29,657 nucleotides of DNA from Chara braunii (GCA_003427395.1 BFEA01000190.1:166331-195987); one strand, 5' to 3'. Positions 10,090-18,780 are shown, numbered from the stretch's first letter. The notes: generated by a model from the sequence alone, not told the origin. Program-made: numbers and translations.

Positions 10090-10107
10090 TGAGAGCTTGA
10101 CAATTCT
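10089..10107. repeat. Target-site duplication of the U6 retrocopy (5' side)
   Basis: CTGAGAGCTTGACAATTCT abuts the first base of the U6 copy and matches 9941-9959 at 16 of 19 positions. The three mismatches suggest the insertion is not recent. Confidence 0.8.
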
Positions 10108-10218
10108 AGGGAGAGCTGGGAGCAAAGTTTGAGGGGACGGAAAACATCCAGGGTAAGGAGGTTGAGCTTCGAGGATGTACGACAGAGCTTGCTTGTCATG
10201 GTTGTTGACTTCTCCAGG

Positions 10219-10361
10219 TCCAAACTTTGAAGGCTGTATTGAGCTTAGGCCAACACGGAATGATGAGGGGAAAAGGAGGAAGAGAGCTGACTTGCTGCGA
10301 GGATATGGGTACGCAGCTCATAATGGGCTGTATTGTGGCCTTGTATGCAGACGGATGGTTG
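10219..10361 (+). other. Possible internal exon of unknown gene
   Basis: A 143-base open segment lies between a good acceptor-like site (TTGACTTCTCCAG) and a strong donor-like site (TTGTCAGGTAAG). One frame reads TCCEDMGTQLIMGCIVALYA, which resembles no family I can name. No partner exons were found. Splice-like dinucleotides are common by chance, so this is a weak call. Confidence 0.2.
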
Positions 10362-10967
10362 TCAGGTAAGATGAGGGTAAGTTGGTGGGAATGCTGTTGT
10401 GGGAGAGGGGTTGGTTGGGGGGGAGGGGCCGGGGGGGGGCGCCTACTCCACCCTCTCCTGCACCCCCTCGACTGCTCTGTTTGTGTTTTCCAAATGTCAA
10501 TCCTCTTTTTAGCCCTTGCATCAGAACAGATTGCCAGCCTAGCACCTTAGACACCCCCTGCTGTCAGCCCTCTGACCAGGTTAAGAGGACCGCTACTAGG
10601 CCATACCACAAAGAACGGCCTCCCCCAGCGGACCCCAGAGATGCAGATCAGCGGTGCAAGGGGGCATTTCACACAGGACGATTTCTGGGTAAACGCCCGT
10701 GGACTTGGAGACGACTCCCGCTTGCAAACAAGGTGTTGCCCGAGAGGTGAGAGAAGGTGGCGAGGAGGTGGCGAGGCAACCCTTTTTCAGCAACAGAAAG
10801 ATCGCCGACTGCAACAAACGGGTCTTCCGGAGCTCGGACTCAAACACCCCCTGGAAGAGCTGGGTTAACACAGGAGTAATGAGAATATCGGACAGATGGG
10901 ACCCAGAGGGCGGGTATTGGAAGACAGAACAGCAGTTGTGATTGCCCCTGAAGCACTGTCATAAGGT

Positions 10968-11008
10968 GATTTGCACCCAATCTCGGGTCCCGAGATTGGG
11001 TGCGAATC
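10968..11008. repeat. 41-bp near-perfect palindrome
   Basis: Arms of 20 bases at 10968-10987 and 10989-11008 are complementary at 19 positions around a single central T (…ATCTCGGG-T-CCCGAGAT…). It lies inside LINE copy 2 where copy 1 has no such structure, so it arose or was inserted after the two copies diverged. Confidence 0.85.
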
Positions 11009-11441
11009 TTGTGGGAAGGGGCTGGAGCGTCAAGAGAGCGACTGTGTGGTGATTCAAGTCGATTCAGAGAGCTTGCGGAACGCCCTTGGAGTAAAGTGAG
11101 GCCAGAGTCGACGAAACTCCAATCAATCTTTTCCAAAGGGAAAGTGGCAACATCCTCATCAGATATTCCCCGGATGCGGTGACGTGGTTTGAAAAATCAT
11201 AGCTATACAGGATCAGAGTACTCGGGGACAAGGGAAACTGGATATCTTTCCACCCTGATACCCCAATCTGGATCTGCCTATTGACCCGATGGAATGATAG
11301 TGGTCCCCCCCACACAAACATGGGAAGGGCGAAAACGTGCAACAAATCAGTCTGGAGGTGAAAGCCACCTACAGAATGTGTTAGGTGAAGAAGGTGAACA
11401 AAGCGCCTATTTGAACTACTTTGGCATTGAGACCAAAGGTA

Positions 11442-11508
11442 AATCTCAAAGTCATCGTAAGGAATCGATGATCCAATCTCAAAGTCATCGTACGGAACCG
11501 ATGGATCA
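11442..11508. repeat. 34-bp direct repeat, two units
   Basis: AATCTCAAAGTCATCGTAAG and the next 14 bases recur immediately in tandem with a few substitutions. The duplication lies within LINE copy 2. Confidence 0.75.
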
Positions 11509-12066
11509 TCACTCTCACTTGAACGTTGGAGAAGAAAAATCTGAAGAAATCAGGCCCATCCAAACCGGCGGAATCGCCTCGCTGCAGTGGTGGCAGATAA
11601 AGCACCTCTGCCTGCCCACAACGGACTCGTTCACAGACCGCACTTACCTGGAGCAGAAGGGGGTTGGTTGCACTTTACTATATGCTTGAGCAGTTTTTCG
11701 CCCGCCGTAAAATCCTGGAAACCATAGAACACATTTAAAAAAATAAATACATAAATAAAATTGCAATGCCCAGGTGCGATACTCGCGTGGCACTGGTGGT
11801 AGAGGATCGGCGTCAGCTGGGCACTGAGTTCACCTGGCCATGGGACTGGGGAGCACTGAGAGCACTGTTGTGTGGAGCATGGAGCTCCCTACAAGACAGG
11901 ACACTTCTGAAGAGAACAAGTTTAAAGTATGGAGGACAGCGGGAAGAGATGCACACGCGCGTCTTGGAGGATGTGCGCATAGCAGCAGAGGAAATGACCG
12001 ACACCATAAAACAGCAAATCCAGCAGGACATTGTAGGAACAATGGATGAAAGTAAAACCAAAACTT

Positions 12067-12169
12067 CCGTCTTCACCTGAATAAAACGCCCAGTTGTTAT
12101 AAATGTATTTGGGGCAACTTTCAGACCACATGCAGCGATAACAACCGGGCATTATTCGGGTGAAGACGG
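12067..12169. mobile_element. Foldback MITE (family A) inserted in LINE copy 2
   Basis: A 103-bp element whose left arm, starting CCGTCTTCACC, and right arm, ending GGTGAAGACGG, are complementary over about 40 bases. The central TTTGGGGCAACTTTCAGACC is asymmetric. It interrupts the ORF2-like reading between IKQQIQQDI and EEWLG, which are close together in LINE copy 1. It was therefore inserted after LINE copy 2. Confidence 0.85.
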
Positions 12170-12286
12170 TAGACCTTTACAATGGAAAGAAAAAATATGG
12201 AACACGCAATCAAACGGTTCTTGGAGGAATGGCTGGGGAGCAAACAAGGGGCCTGGATAGCCAACATCCAATGGGAGGCAGGCTGT

Positions 12287-12620
12287 CAATCGGACGAGGC
12301 AGCACCAAAGAGAGACTACCGAATATCCTTCAAGAACTGGACACTCGTGGGCGCGCCAAACCCGCTGCCCCCACCCTCGGGGTTCCCGGATCTCTTCCCG
12401 GCGTCCCGCCGCATCGACTCTTGCCACTGGACATGCAGTGGTACGGAGGTGGTCAATCGGACAAGGCAGCGCCAAAGAGAGACCACCGAATATCCTTCAA
12501 GAACTGGACGCTCGTGGGCGCGACAAACCCGCTGCCCCCACCCTCGGGGTTCCCGGATCTCTTCCCGCCGTCCCGCGACATCGACTCTTGCCGCTGGACA
12601 TGCAGTGGTACGGTGGTGGG
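12287..12620 (+). repeat. 167-bp tandem duplication in LINE copy 2
   Basis: Units 12287-12453 and 12454-12620 both run from CAATCGGACRAGGCAGC to CAGTGGTACGGNGGTGG and differ at few positions. The duplicated segment encodes the former C-terminus of ORF2 (ISFKNWTLVG). Confidence 0.88.
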
Positions 12621-12706
12621 TAACCGGCAGATTCGACAGAGTTCACCAACAGCGACAAGAACAAATGACACAGCCAGGGATGCTTCTGCTCATTCTGGTG
12701 GCCCTA

Positions 12707-12786
12707 CCGTCCTCACCCGAATAGAATGCCCGTTCATTATCGAGGTATTTGGGCTAACTTTCGGTCTAGATACAGTGACGGTGACT
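12707..12786. mobile_element. Partial MITE of family A
   Basis: CCGTCCTCACCCGAATAGAA, then TTCATTATCGAGGTATTTGG and CTAACTTTCGGTCTAGATAC, match the left arm and centre of family A. The right arm is missing or decayed (only CAGTGACGGTGAC remains). Confidence 0.65.
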
Positions 12787-13090
12787 GGAGGGGGCTGAAG
12801 AGGCTGCCCTCTTACAAAGACACCACTACTTCACCGCTTATCTCAGCCGAAGCCAGGTAATGGCCCCGATGGTCAGAGAATCCTGAATGTATATGTGACA
12901 CTGGACCCGGTTTCCAGCAGGTGCTGCTCCACACCAATAGACTGGAAATGACCAGCGCCGGGACTTTTAGAGGAGGCAGATGCCCATATCACCCCCTCTA
13001 GGAGGCCGAGGGTCTTATTGTTAAAAAAAAACAGGACAGGAAAAGAAAATCCTCTTGCCAAGGAGACATGACGTCAGAATGTTTTGCTCA

Positions 13091-13096
13091 GGGGGN

Positions 13097-13142
<46 letters not shown>
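13091..13142. repeat. Poly-G tract with one ambiguous base
   Basis: A run of about 51 G residues with an N at 13096. Such long G homopolymers are hard to sequence, so the true length is uncertain and an assembly join or gap edge is possible here. Confidence 0.9.
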
Positions 13143-13143
<1 letters not shown>

Positions 13144-13470
13144 GCAGGAGTGTTCCGTTCCCACCGGAGAGCATGAAAATTTGGATATAATGTAACCCAC
13201 TCTACGCTTCCTTCCGTCTTGGCCGAAGGAACAATACTGTGTTTCTCATACAGTGCAAGCAGCCAGATACAATACTTTGTTTCGGATACAGTACTGTGCC
13301 ATTTAAATTTCTCTACATGTATGGAAAGAGGATTTCTGTGAAGGAACACAACGGTTCACAGTGTATTTGGTCAGGGTGTACACATCCAAGTGACTCTACA
13401 TGTCCACACATGGTTACATCCGCATATATCGCACAAATAGCACACGGAGAGAGGGAGAGAGGGAGGAATG
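13143..13470. other. Unassigned region
   Basis: Mixed-sequence DNA with short internal echoes (AATACTGTGTTTC and AATACTTTGTTTCGGATACA). No gene, RNA or terminal repeat was recognised. Confidence 0.3.
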
Positions 13471-13990
13471 TGTGAGTGGGTAGGTGAGTGGGTGGATCAA
13501 TGGATGGATGAATCGATGAATGGACGGGGTGTCTGTAGATGGAGGATGGATAGACGGAGAGCGAAGGAGAGCAGCCAGTGTGACAGAAAGAAAGGGGGAC
13601 CCAACAACCAACTAATAGACGAAGCAATCATCGAACAGACGGAGGGATTGGCTGTGTGCTTGATGGATTGACGGATGGACGGAGAGCGGGATTGCCTGTG
13701 TGCTTGATGGATTGATGGACAGACGGAGGGATTGTCTGTCTGCTTGATGGATTGATGGATTGATGAACCAACGTCCATAAATGACAAGAATTTATTTGAT
13801 TGATTTCCTAATTAATAATTAATATTATTGAGAATAAGTAAATTATGTATATACTACATATAAATTAGATATTGATTATTGATGGACTGCTTGATTGGTT
13901 GATTGATGGATAGATTGACTGGATGGTCAGTTACTTCATTGATTAACCGATTTGATTGGCTGGTTTCCTGATTCGTTCATCGATCAATGA
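13471..13990. repeat. Degenerate GATG/GATT-type minisatellite
   Basis: Imperfect GATGGATTGATGGA-like units fill this stretch. Between about 13645 and 13770 a higher-order unit of about 45 bp (TTGTCTGTCTGCTTGATGG and variants) recurs three times. Open frames here are repeat artefacts. Confidence 0.7.
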
Positions 13991-14203
13991 TTCAATCAGT
14001 TTAGCGCATACTCGCACTAGGCCCTTGTATTCGCAAAATCAGTGGGCCAGAGCGGTGGAAGGACGACTTGAAACTGTCCACTGATTTCGTGGTTCTGCGA
14101 TTATTAGGGCCAAGTGCAAGTACCAAGCATACTCTTAACCCCCCTTCCCCCAACCCGCCGCACCTGTTTGTTTTAGGCTATTACTTTTCATTTTCGTCAT
14201 CGT

Positions 14204-14204
<1 letters not shown>

Positions 14205-14265
<61 letters not shown>

Positions 14266-14359
14266 CCGGGGCCCGTTTTGGGGGGCCTACCGGTCGCACA
14301 CCGGTGGGTACCACGGCCGCGTCGAATTCTTCAAGCAGGGAGAGGTACTGGTGGTTTAA
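14205..14359 (-). repeat. SINE-like or foldback-derived repeat with 61-base A tail (minus strand)
   Basis: Read on the minus strand, it starts at 14359 with TTAAACCACCAGTACC, runs through about 90 GC-rich bases and ends in 61 consecutive A residues (T at 14205-14265). The head matches the ends of the element at 1443-1610, including the following CGCTTGAA-like bases. A tailed, short, non-coding unit suggests a SINE or processed RNA, but no convincing tRNA A/B boxes or target-site duplication were found. Confidence 0.4.
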
Positions 14360-14738
14360 CCAATCCATTCAGTTGGACTCAGCGGAAAAGGCTCGCGAGC
14401 TATTCGGTCTACGGTGAAATTAGCGCTGGGAATTTCTCACAGGCAATCTCAACCACTACACTATCTCAATGAATCACAGAGCATCTCGACCACTATCTCA
14501 ACGAGTCACCGAGTCCCTGGGAAGAAGTAGCAGCAGAGGAGGAAAACAAAAAGGGGAAGAAGAAAATGTGCAGCATGAATACAAAGAGCATGAGCTAGGT
14601 TGGGGCGGTCAGTGGTTTTGGGATCCCGATCATCCCGTAGGAAATGCATCTTTGATGCATTGGGTATTAGCTACAGCTTGTATTCATTCAGTCATTTCAT
14701 TTCGGATGAATTCTTGGACCTCCTTTCTAAACATTGTT

Positions 14739-14758
14739 ACTTTTTAATTCAGTCTTTT
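14739..14758. repeat. Target-site duplication of LINE fragment 3 (left)
   Basis: ACTTTTTAATTCAGTC plus TTTT matches 14995-15014 at 19 of 20 positions and directly precedes the T-rich tail. Confidence 0.85.
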
Positions 14759-14994
14759 TTTTTTTTCTTTTTTTTTTTTTTTAACAAAACAACCCAGTAG
14801 ATTGCCAGGGGTGCTGATAAGAGCAGACACCGCTACCAATCCCCGGGAGGCTCCATCAATTGGTGGGGAGGAGCACCTGCCGGAAAGCGGGTCCAGCATC
14901 CCTGAACATTTAATCTGTTTGATTTACGAAATGAATTTGTGATGAGGCAGGCAGCACTACACAGCACTCTGAGATGCTTGCCTACCTGACAGCC
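14759..14994 (-). mobile_element. Third LINE copy: severely 5'-truncated 3' end
   Basis: On the minus strand this ends in an A-rich tail (T-rich on the plus strand to about 14783). It shares GGTGCTGATAAGAGCAGACA, the CTCCATC…TTGGTGGGGAG block and the CGGGTCCAGC block with the tail end of LINE copy 1 (about 2004-2100). Bases 14905-14994 have no clear match in copy 1. It lies inside the ccmF relic with a 20-bp duplication on each side, so it is younger than the mitochondrial DNA transfer. Confidence 0.88.
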
Positions 14995-15014
14995 ACTTTT
15001 TTATTCAGTCTTTT
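14995..15014. repeat. Target-site duplication of LINE fragment 3 (right)
   Basis: ACTTTTTTATTCAGTC plus TTTT repeats 14739-14758 with a single mismatch. Removing the insert and one copy restores an uninterrupted ccmF-like reading across the junction. Confidence 0.85.
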
Positions 15015-15142
15015 AGGTACTTTTTTTGTTCGTACGGGATTACTTGCATCTGTTCATAGCTTTGCAACAGATTCGCAACGAGGAATATTCTTATTCAGTT
15101 TTCTTTTCTTTATGGCAAGCCTGTCTTTGGTTCTTTCTCGGA

Positions 15143-15774
15143 CACTTGACTCAGACATTTGCACTCGATTAACTGCCACCAACCAAGCCCCTGTTTCCAT
15201 TACAAAAAAAAAAACAAAAAAAAAAACAGGAGTCCATACCAACCCCAGGAAGACGAGAGACAACGTACTGTGAGCAAATAGGATGAGGCAGACACGCCTG
15301 GAGCAAGGACTCATATTCTTCTGAATAAACCACCAGTACGTCCTAAAGTCGTGCCCGTTAACAAGCCGGGATTTTAGGACATGTACGGACCACTACAGGT
15401 GCGTCCAAATTCATCCGACTAGAAATGTTTCTACTCTATATTTTTTCCCACGGCCAGTAGCTGGATCAAGTACTTGTTGTTTCAACAGCCAGTTCAGCTG
15501 AAGCAGACTACTGATCTCACCGCTGTACAAAGTAAGAGCATTGTGATTCGGATCTGGGCCACTAGCAACAAAACTGGTAGGCCACTCCAAAATGGCGCAG
15601 TAGCAGAGGCTCAAGAGCCTTGGAAGGTCACTTCGTCAATTTAGGCTTCATGTGAACTGGTCCTTCAGTCATCTTTTTGTTCTTTTGTTCCACCTCATTT
15701 TTTTCCAGCTCATCTTCGAAAAACACAGTTCCTATAGCCATTCACCTTTTTTCCTGCTCGTAACACCCTTTCAA

Positions 15775-15780
<6 letters not shown>
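15143..15780. other. Unassigned region with A-rich tract and a short hairpin
   Basis: An A-rich tract lies at 15204-15228. TAAACCACCAGTAC at 15326-15339 repeats the terminal motif of the 1443-1610 element. It is followed by a hairpin-forming pair, GTCCTAAA and TTTTAGGAC, at about 15339-15380. No gene was recognised. Confidence 0.35.
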
Positions 15781-15840
<60 letters not shown>

Positions 15841-15924
15841 CACACACAGACATTTGCTTGCTCACTTCCTTCGCTGGTCATTGCTGATGCTTGGCCTCTT
15901 TTCATCTAGCTGGAAGGTGTCCAC

Positions 15925-15999
<75 letters not shown>

Positions 16000-16078
16000 C
16001 ACACACACGCACACACATTTTCTTGCTCAAATCCCTTCGTTGGTCGTTGCCAGTGCTTGGCCTCTTTTCATCTTGCTG
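15781..16078. repeat. Tandem duplication of about 150 bp, each unit led by a (CT)n tract
   Basis: (CT)n at 15781-15838 is followed by CACACACAGAC, then TTCGCTGGTCATTGCTGATG and CTTGGCCTCTTTTCATC. (CT)n at 15928-15997 is followed by CACACACGCAC, then TTCGTTGGTCGTTGCCAGTG and CTTGGCCTCTTTTCATC. The microsatellite and its flank were copied together. Confidence 0.88.
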
Positions 16079-16470
16079 CGTAGCATTGTCATTTGGCCAA
16101 TCGGCTGAGTCCAGGGGTTTGACATGCAAAAGGTGCTGGCAGGCATGGATCTTCTGTGCACAGGCTCACAGAATGTTTACTGTAGGTCACATCCCCGTGG
16201 CTCCCTCAGCAGGCATGGAGAGCGTATGCTGTGGGTGGCATAACCATTGTCCCTTCTCTACAAGCACATGGTCTAAGGGGCCAGGTGAGGGGCCAGGATT
16301 TTCTCGGGGGCAAAACTCGTGGTGCCCCATGATGGTGCAAAGTCATGGCCTTGCATGCCACGCATCTAGCAGTTCAGGATTATCTTGGATAGTCGTATCA
16401 AAAAAGAAAAAAGAACAACACGTATAGTCGTATCACGGTCAGGTATGGGTTTGCATGGCACACAAATGAT
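16079..16470. other. Unassigned region
   Basis: Nothing coding was recognised. ATAGTCGTATCA occurs twice (about 16388 and 16425), flanking an A-rich segment. Confidence 0.3.
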
Positions 16471-16475
16471 TCCAA

Positions 16476-16590
16476 AACACTCGAAGTCAAACTCAAACTC
16501 AAAGTCAAAGGCAAACTCAAAGTCAAACACAAAGTCAAAGTCAAACTCAAACTCAAAGTCAAAGTCAAACTCAAAGTCAAAGTCAAATAA
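16476..16590. repeat. Hexanucleotide array (AAGTCA/AACTCA)n
   Basis: About 19 hexamer units alternate between AAGTCA and AACTCA with a few substitutions. The Lys/Ser-rich and Leu/Thr-rich open frames crossing it are repeat artefacts. Confidence 0.92.
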
Positions 16591-17070
16591 ACAGGGACTA
16601 AAGTGTCGTTCTCTACGGCACGACGCTTGTGACAGGCCAAAATGGAGTTAGCCAGTTGCGACCAGATTCATCGCATTCTGAGAAGGGTCAATTTCAGAGA
16701 CCAAGGGGCAGGCCTCAAAAACCGATCCCTCTTTCATTTTAAGTCATTCGTGTTTCACAGCCCGCTCACAGCACCACTTACATGGGGCATGCACATTCAG
16801 TCTATAAATAGATGCTTTGGAGGAACATTTGCTCCCATGCCCCTGTGCTTTTCCAGACGTGGCTGGATGCCCTGCTGCCCTTTCAGGACTGCTTACCAGT
16901 GCACAAAACTTGGGCATCGAAATAGCAAAAAAAATACGAAATACATAAATGGTATAGCACAGACAGTTGGGCGCAACAACGCTATCTGCAAAAGGCATGT
17001 TCCCGTCAAGGAAATCCGACGAACGGGAGGACTAGCACAGGCATTTGGAAAGCAGACGCATCTTTCAAAT
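16591..17070. other. Unassigned region
   Basis: No gene, RNA or mobile element was recognised. Open frames are short and lack domain signals. Confidence 0.3.
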
Positions 17071-17293
17071 GCAGCGCGGTTATTACATTTGTCCTTTCAA
17101 ATGCCAAGTCTGGACAAACGTAACAACCGCGCTGATTTCAGAAGGCATGTACATACGTCTCTATGCTTGTGCTAAATTCTCTCCCAAAAGACCCTCCAAC
17201 GCAGCACAGTTTTTACAGTTGTCCTTTGAACTGAAAACATGTTTTCTCAGATACTCAGGAAATTTAGCACAAGCACAGAGACGTATGTACATG
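17071..17293. repeat. Two adjoining foldback structures
   Basis: GCGCGGTTATTACATTTGTCC-like arms face each other at 17074-17094 and 17112-17132 (two mismatches in 21). A second pair, CATGTACATACGTCTCT onward at 17146-17179 and its complement at 17261-17293, has arms of about 33 bases with about two mismatches. GCAGCRCRGTTWTTACA plus its flank also recurs directly at 17071 and 17202. These may be ends of nested non-autonomous DNA transposons. Confidence 0.75.
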
Positions 17294-17325
17294 AGCAGCA
17301 CGATTACCCCTTCATACTGAAACCT

Positions 17326-17372
17326 GAAAGTTCACGTGAAAGTTCACCTGAAAGTTCACCTGAAAGTTCACC
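17326..17372. repeat. 12-bp tandem repeat, four units
   Basis: GAAAGTTCACCT (one unit with CGT) is repeated four times head to tail. Confidence 0.9.
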
Positions 17373-17435
17373 TCTTGGAACAGCGCACACAGTCCAAGAG
17401 AGGTACTAAACAGAAATCGGCAATACTGACCGACA

Positions 17436-17650
17436 CTACCCTCTTCAACCAAATAGAACGCACAGTCATTATCATTGTAACTACCTTCTTCCCCCGAATA
17501 CGACGTACGGACATTCTAGCTGTATCTAGACTGAAAGATGTCTCAAATACAGATATAATGACCGTGCGTTGTATTCGGGGGAAAAAGGTAGACTGACCAA
17601 AGCCCCAAATACAGCGATAATGACCGGGCATTCTCTTCAGGTGAAGACAG
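17436..17650. mobile_element. Nested foldback MITEs of family A
   Basis: An outer element (17436-17480 plus 17592-17650, about 104 bp when joined) is split by an inner foldback element at 17481-17591. The inner arms start CTACCTTCTTCCCCCGAATA and end with the complement. The outer right arm carries GCGATAATGACCGGGCATTC and TTCAGGTGAAGAC, typical of family A. The inner element carries the related block ATAATGACCGTGCGTTGTAT. One family member has jumped into another. Confidence 0.78.
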
Positions 17651-17935
17651 CTGCATGCAGTTCTTTTCTGGCATAATCTGAACGCAATCACAACCAGAAG
17701 CCTCCTCCAGGAAAGACAATGTGTCCGACATGTTCCGATTAGACTGCTCCCAGTGTGAAACCACATCAAAGATCTACCTCGGGGCATGCTCACACTGGGA
17801 CTCTTCTTCAAATGAATTTGACCGCATATATACAGTTCGATACATGCAGGAAATGCCTAGCATGAGGATTACCATCATGACTTGAAACACACTTTCTGGC
17901 GTGCCATGACATAAAACCTCCACCCTACCTTACAA

Positions 17936-18040
17936 CCTTCTTCACCCGAATAGAGCACCCTGTCATTATAGCCATATTTGGGGCAACTTCCAGACCAGAT
18001 GCAGCGATAATGACCGGGTGTTCTATTCGGGTGAAGACAG
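17936..18040. mobile_element. Foldback MITE, family A
   Basis: A 105-bp element with arms TTCTTCACCCGAATAGAGC… and …TTCTATTCGGGTGAAGAC complementary over about 40 bases, and the family centre ATTTGGGGCAACTTCCAGAC. It is one of the best-preserved copies. Confidence 0.87.
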
Positions 18041-18122
18041 CAGGCCATACTCGCACGGGAATCGTTTCTTGACTCTCGACTGAATCTCACAATTTCGCTC
18101 GCAACATTCCAGGAAAGTCGTA

Positions 18123-18242
18123 CCGTCTTCACCCCACTAGAACACCCCACTAGAACGCCCGGTCATTATAGCCGTATTTTGGTGCGCAACTTTCAGTCTA
18201 CATACAGTGATACTGACCGGGTGTTATATTCGGGTGAAGACG
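18123..18242. mobile_element. Foldback MITE, family A, with a small internal duplication
   Basis: Arms start CCGTCTTCACCCCACTAGAA and end ATTCGGGTGAAGACG, with CGGTCATTATAGCCGTATTT inside. The left arm carries an extra CCCCACTAGAAC unit of about 14 bases, making the element 120 bp. Confidence 0.83.
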
Positions 18243-18289
18243 CTAGTGTGAGTACCAAGCTACAAACACATCCAATCATTATCCTTATG

Positions 18290-18470
18290 TTCCACCATCC
18301 TTTTTCTTTTTTCTTTTTTTCCACCATCCTTTTTTTTTTTTTATAACAAAACCCCTTTGCTGGTGCTGTTCCACCATCCAAACAAGCACTGCCTTCACAG
18401 TTTAGGCATTACAAAGTAGTTTTTTTAACTTTTTTTAACTTCTTTTTTTTTTTCTATACTTCATTTTAAT
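18290..18470. other. T-rich low-complexity segment
   Basis: Several T runs alternate with a repeated CCACCATCC phrase. No gene was seen. Confidence 0.5.
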
Positions 18471-18780
18471 CCATGAAATTACTAAATAACCATCATCAAT
18501 CATTTGTCCAATCCAAATCAATCATTTGTGTAATAAATATCAAACATTTGTCTAACCCATCTCTTCAAGATGAGCTTTGCTACATTCCAAAGTATAAACA
18601 TGCAATCGACAAAGCCAAGAAATTTAACATTTTTTCACTAGATCCGCTTCGACCTTTCAACGACTATGAATATGCAGTCAACAAAAATGAGACAACAACA
18701 ACAATTCCTGAACTAGGCACTTTCATCTATATATCTATTCCCTTTCTAAAACAACTCTATTTTCATAATCTCATTCAGCA
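18471..18780. other. AT-rich segment with an unassigned open frame
   Basis: An AT-rich plus-strand frame of 107 codons (18473-18796) reads through LDPLRPFNDYEYAVNKNETT but matches nothing I recognise. Its end runs into the adjoining simple repeat. It could be an exon, but no splice or domain support is visible. Confidence 0.2.

Larger units (their letters stand above)
10485..13031 (+). mobile_element. Second LINE copy, 5'-truncated and strongly decayed
   Basis: Plus-strand frames match the C-terminal half of ORF2 in the LINE at 1954-9009, in the same order. ASEQIASLAP pairs with LEQIARLAP, EEVARQPFFSNRKIA with DEVARQPLFGNRMIT, and GGIASLQWWQIKHLCLPTTD with RMASLQWQVEHRCLPTND. EEMTDTIKQQIQQDI and EWLGSKQGAWIANIQWE also have clear partners. 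The 3' UTR then matches, and the copy ends in an A-run at 13023-13031. Many stops and frameshifts show it is older than copy 1. It contains a MITE insertion (12067-12169), a 41-bp palindrome (10968-11008) and a 167-bp tandem duplication (12287-12620). No flanking duplication was found. Confidence 0.88.
14574..15142 (+). pseudogene. ccmF: Mitochondrial ccmF fragment in nuclear DNA, split by a LINE fragment
   Basis: The plus-strand peptide [18 protein letters not shown], followed by [17 protein letters not shown] and [10 protein letters not shown], matches the tryptophan-rich haem-handling region of CcmF. That protein is a cytochrome c maturation (haem lyase) subunit encoded in plant mitochondria. 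Reading resumes after 14994 with FLFSLLGTFFVRTGLLASV and HSFATDSQRGIFL, the next conserved block of CcmF. A 236-bp LINE 3' fragment flanked by 20-bp duplications separates the halves. The first half also has a small in-frame insertion ([10 protein letters not shown] where families have DPVENAS) and loses part of a hydrophobic segment. Both ends of the protein are missing, so this is a nuclear mitochondrial (NUMT) relic and not a gene. A-rich sequence follows at 15204-15228. Confidence 0.85.

Noticed and set aside
14974-15273. Intact 99-residue membrane protein
   Set aside because: Its first residues come from the LINE fragment and its last from A-rich DNA; the middle is only a piece of CcmF.
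17749-17799. CCCAGTGTGA/TCACACTGGG inverted pair as a regulatory hairpin
   Set aside because: Only 10-base arms with a 31-base gap in a region full of foldbacks; no gene nearby to regulate.
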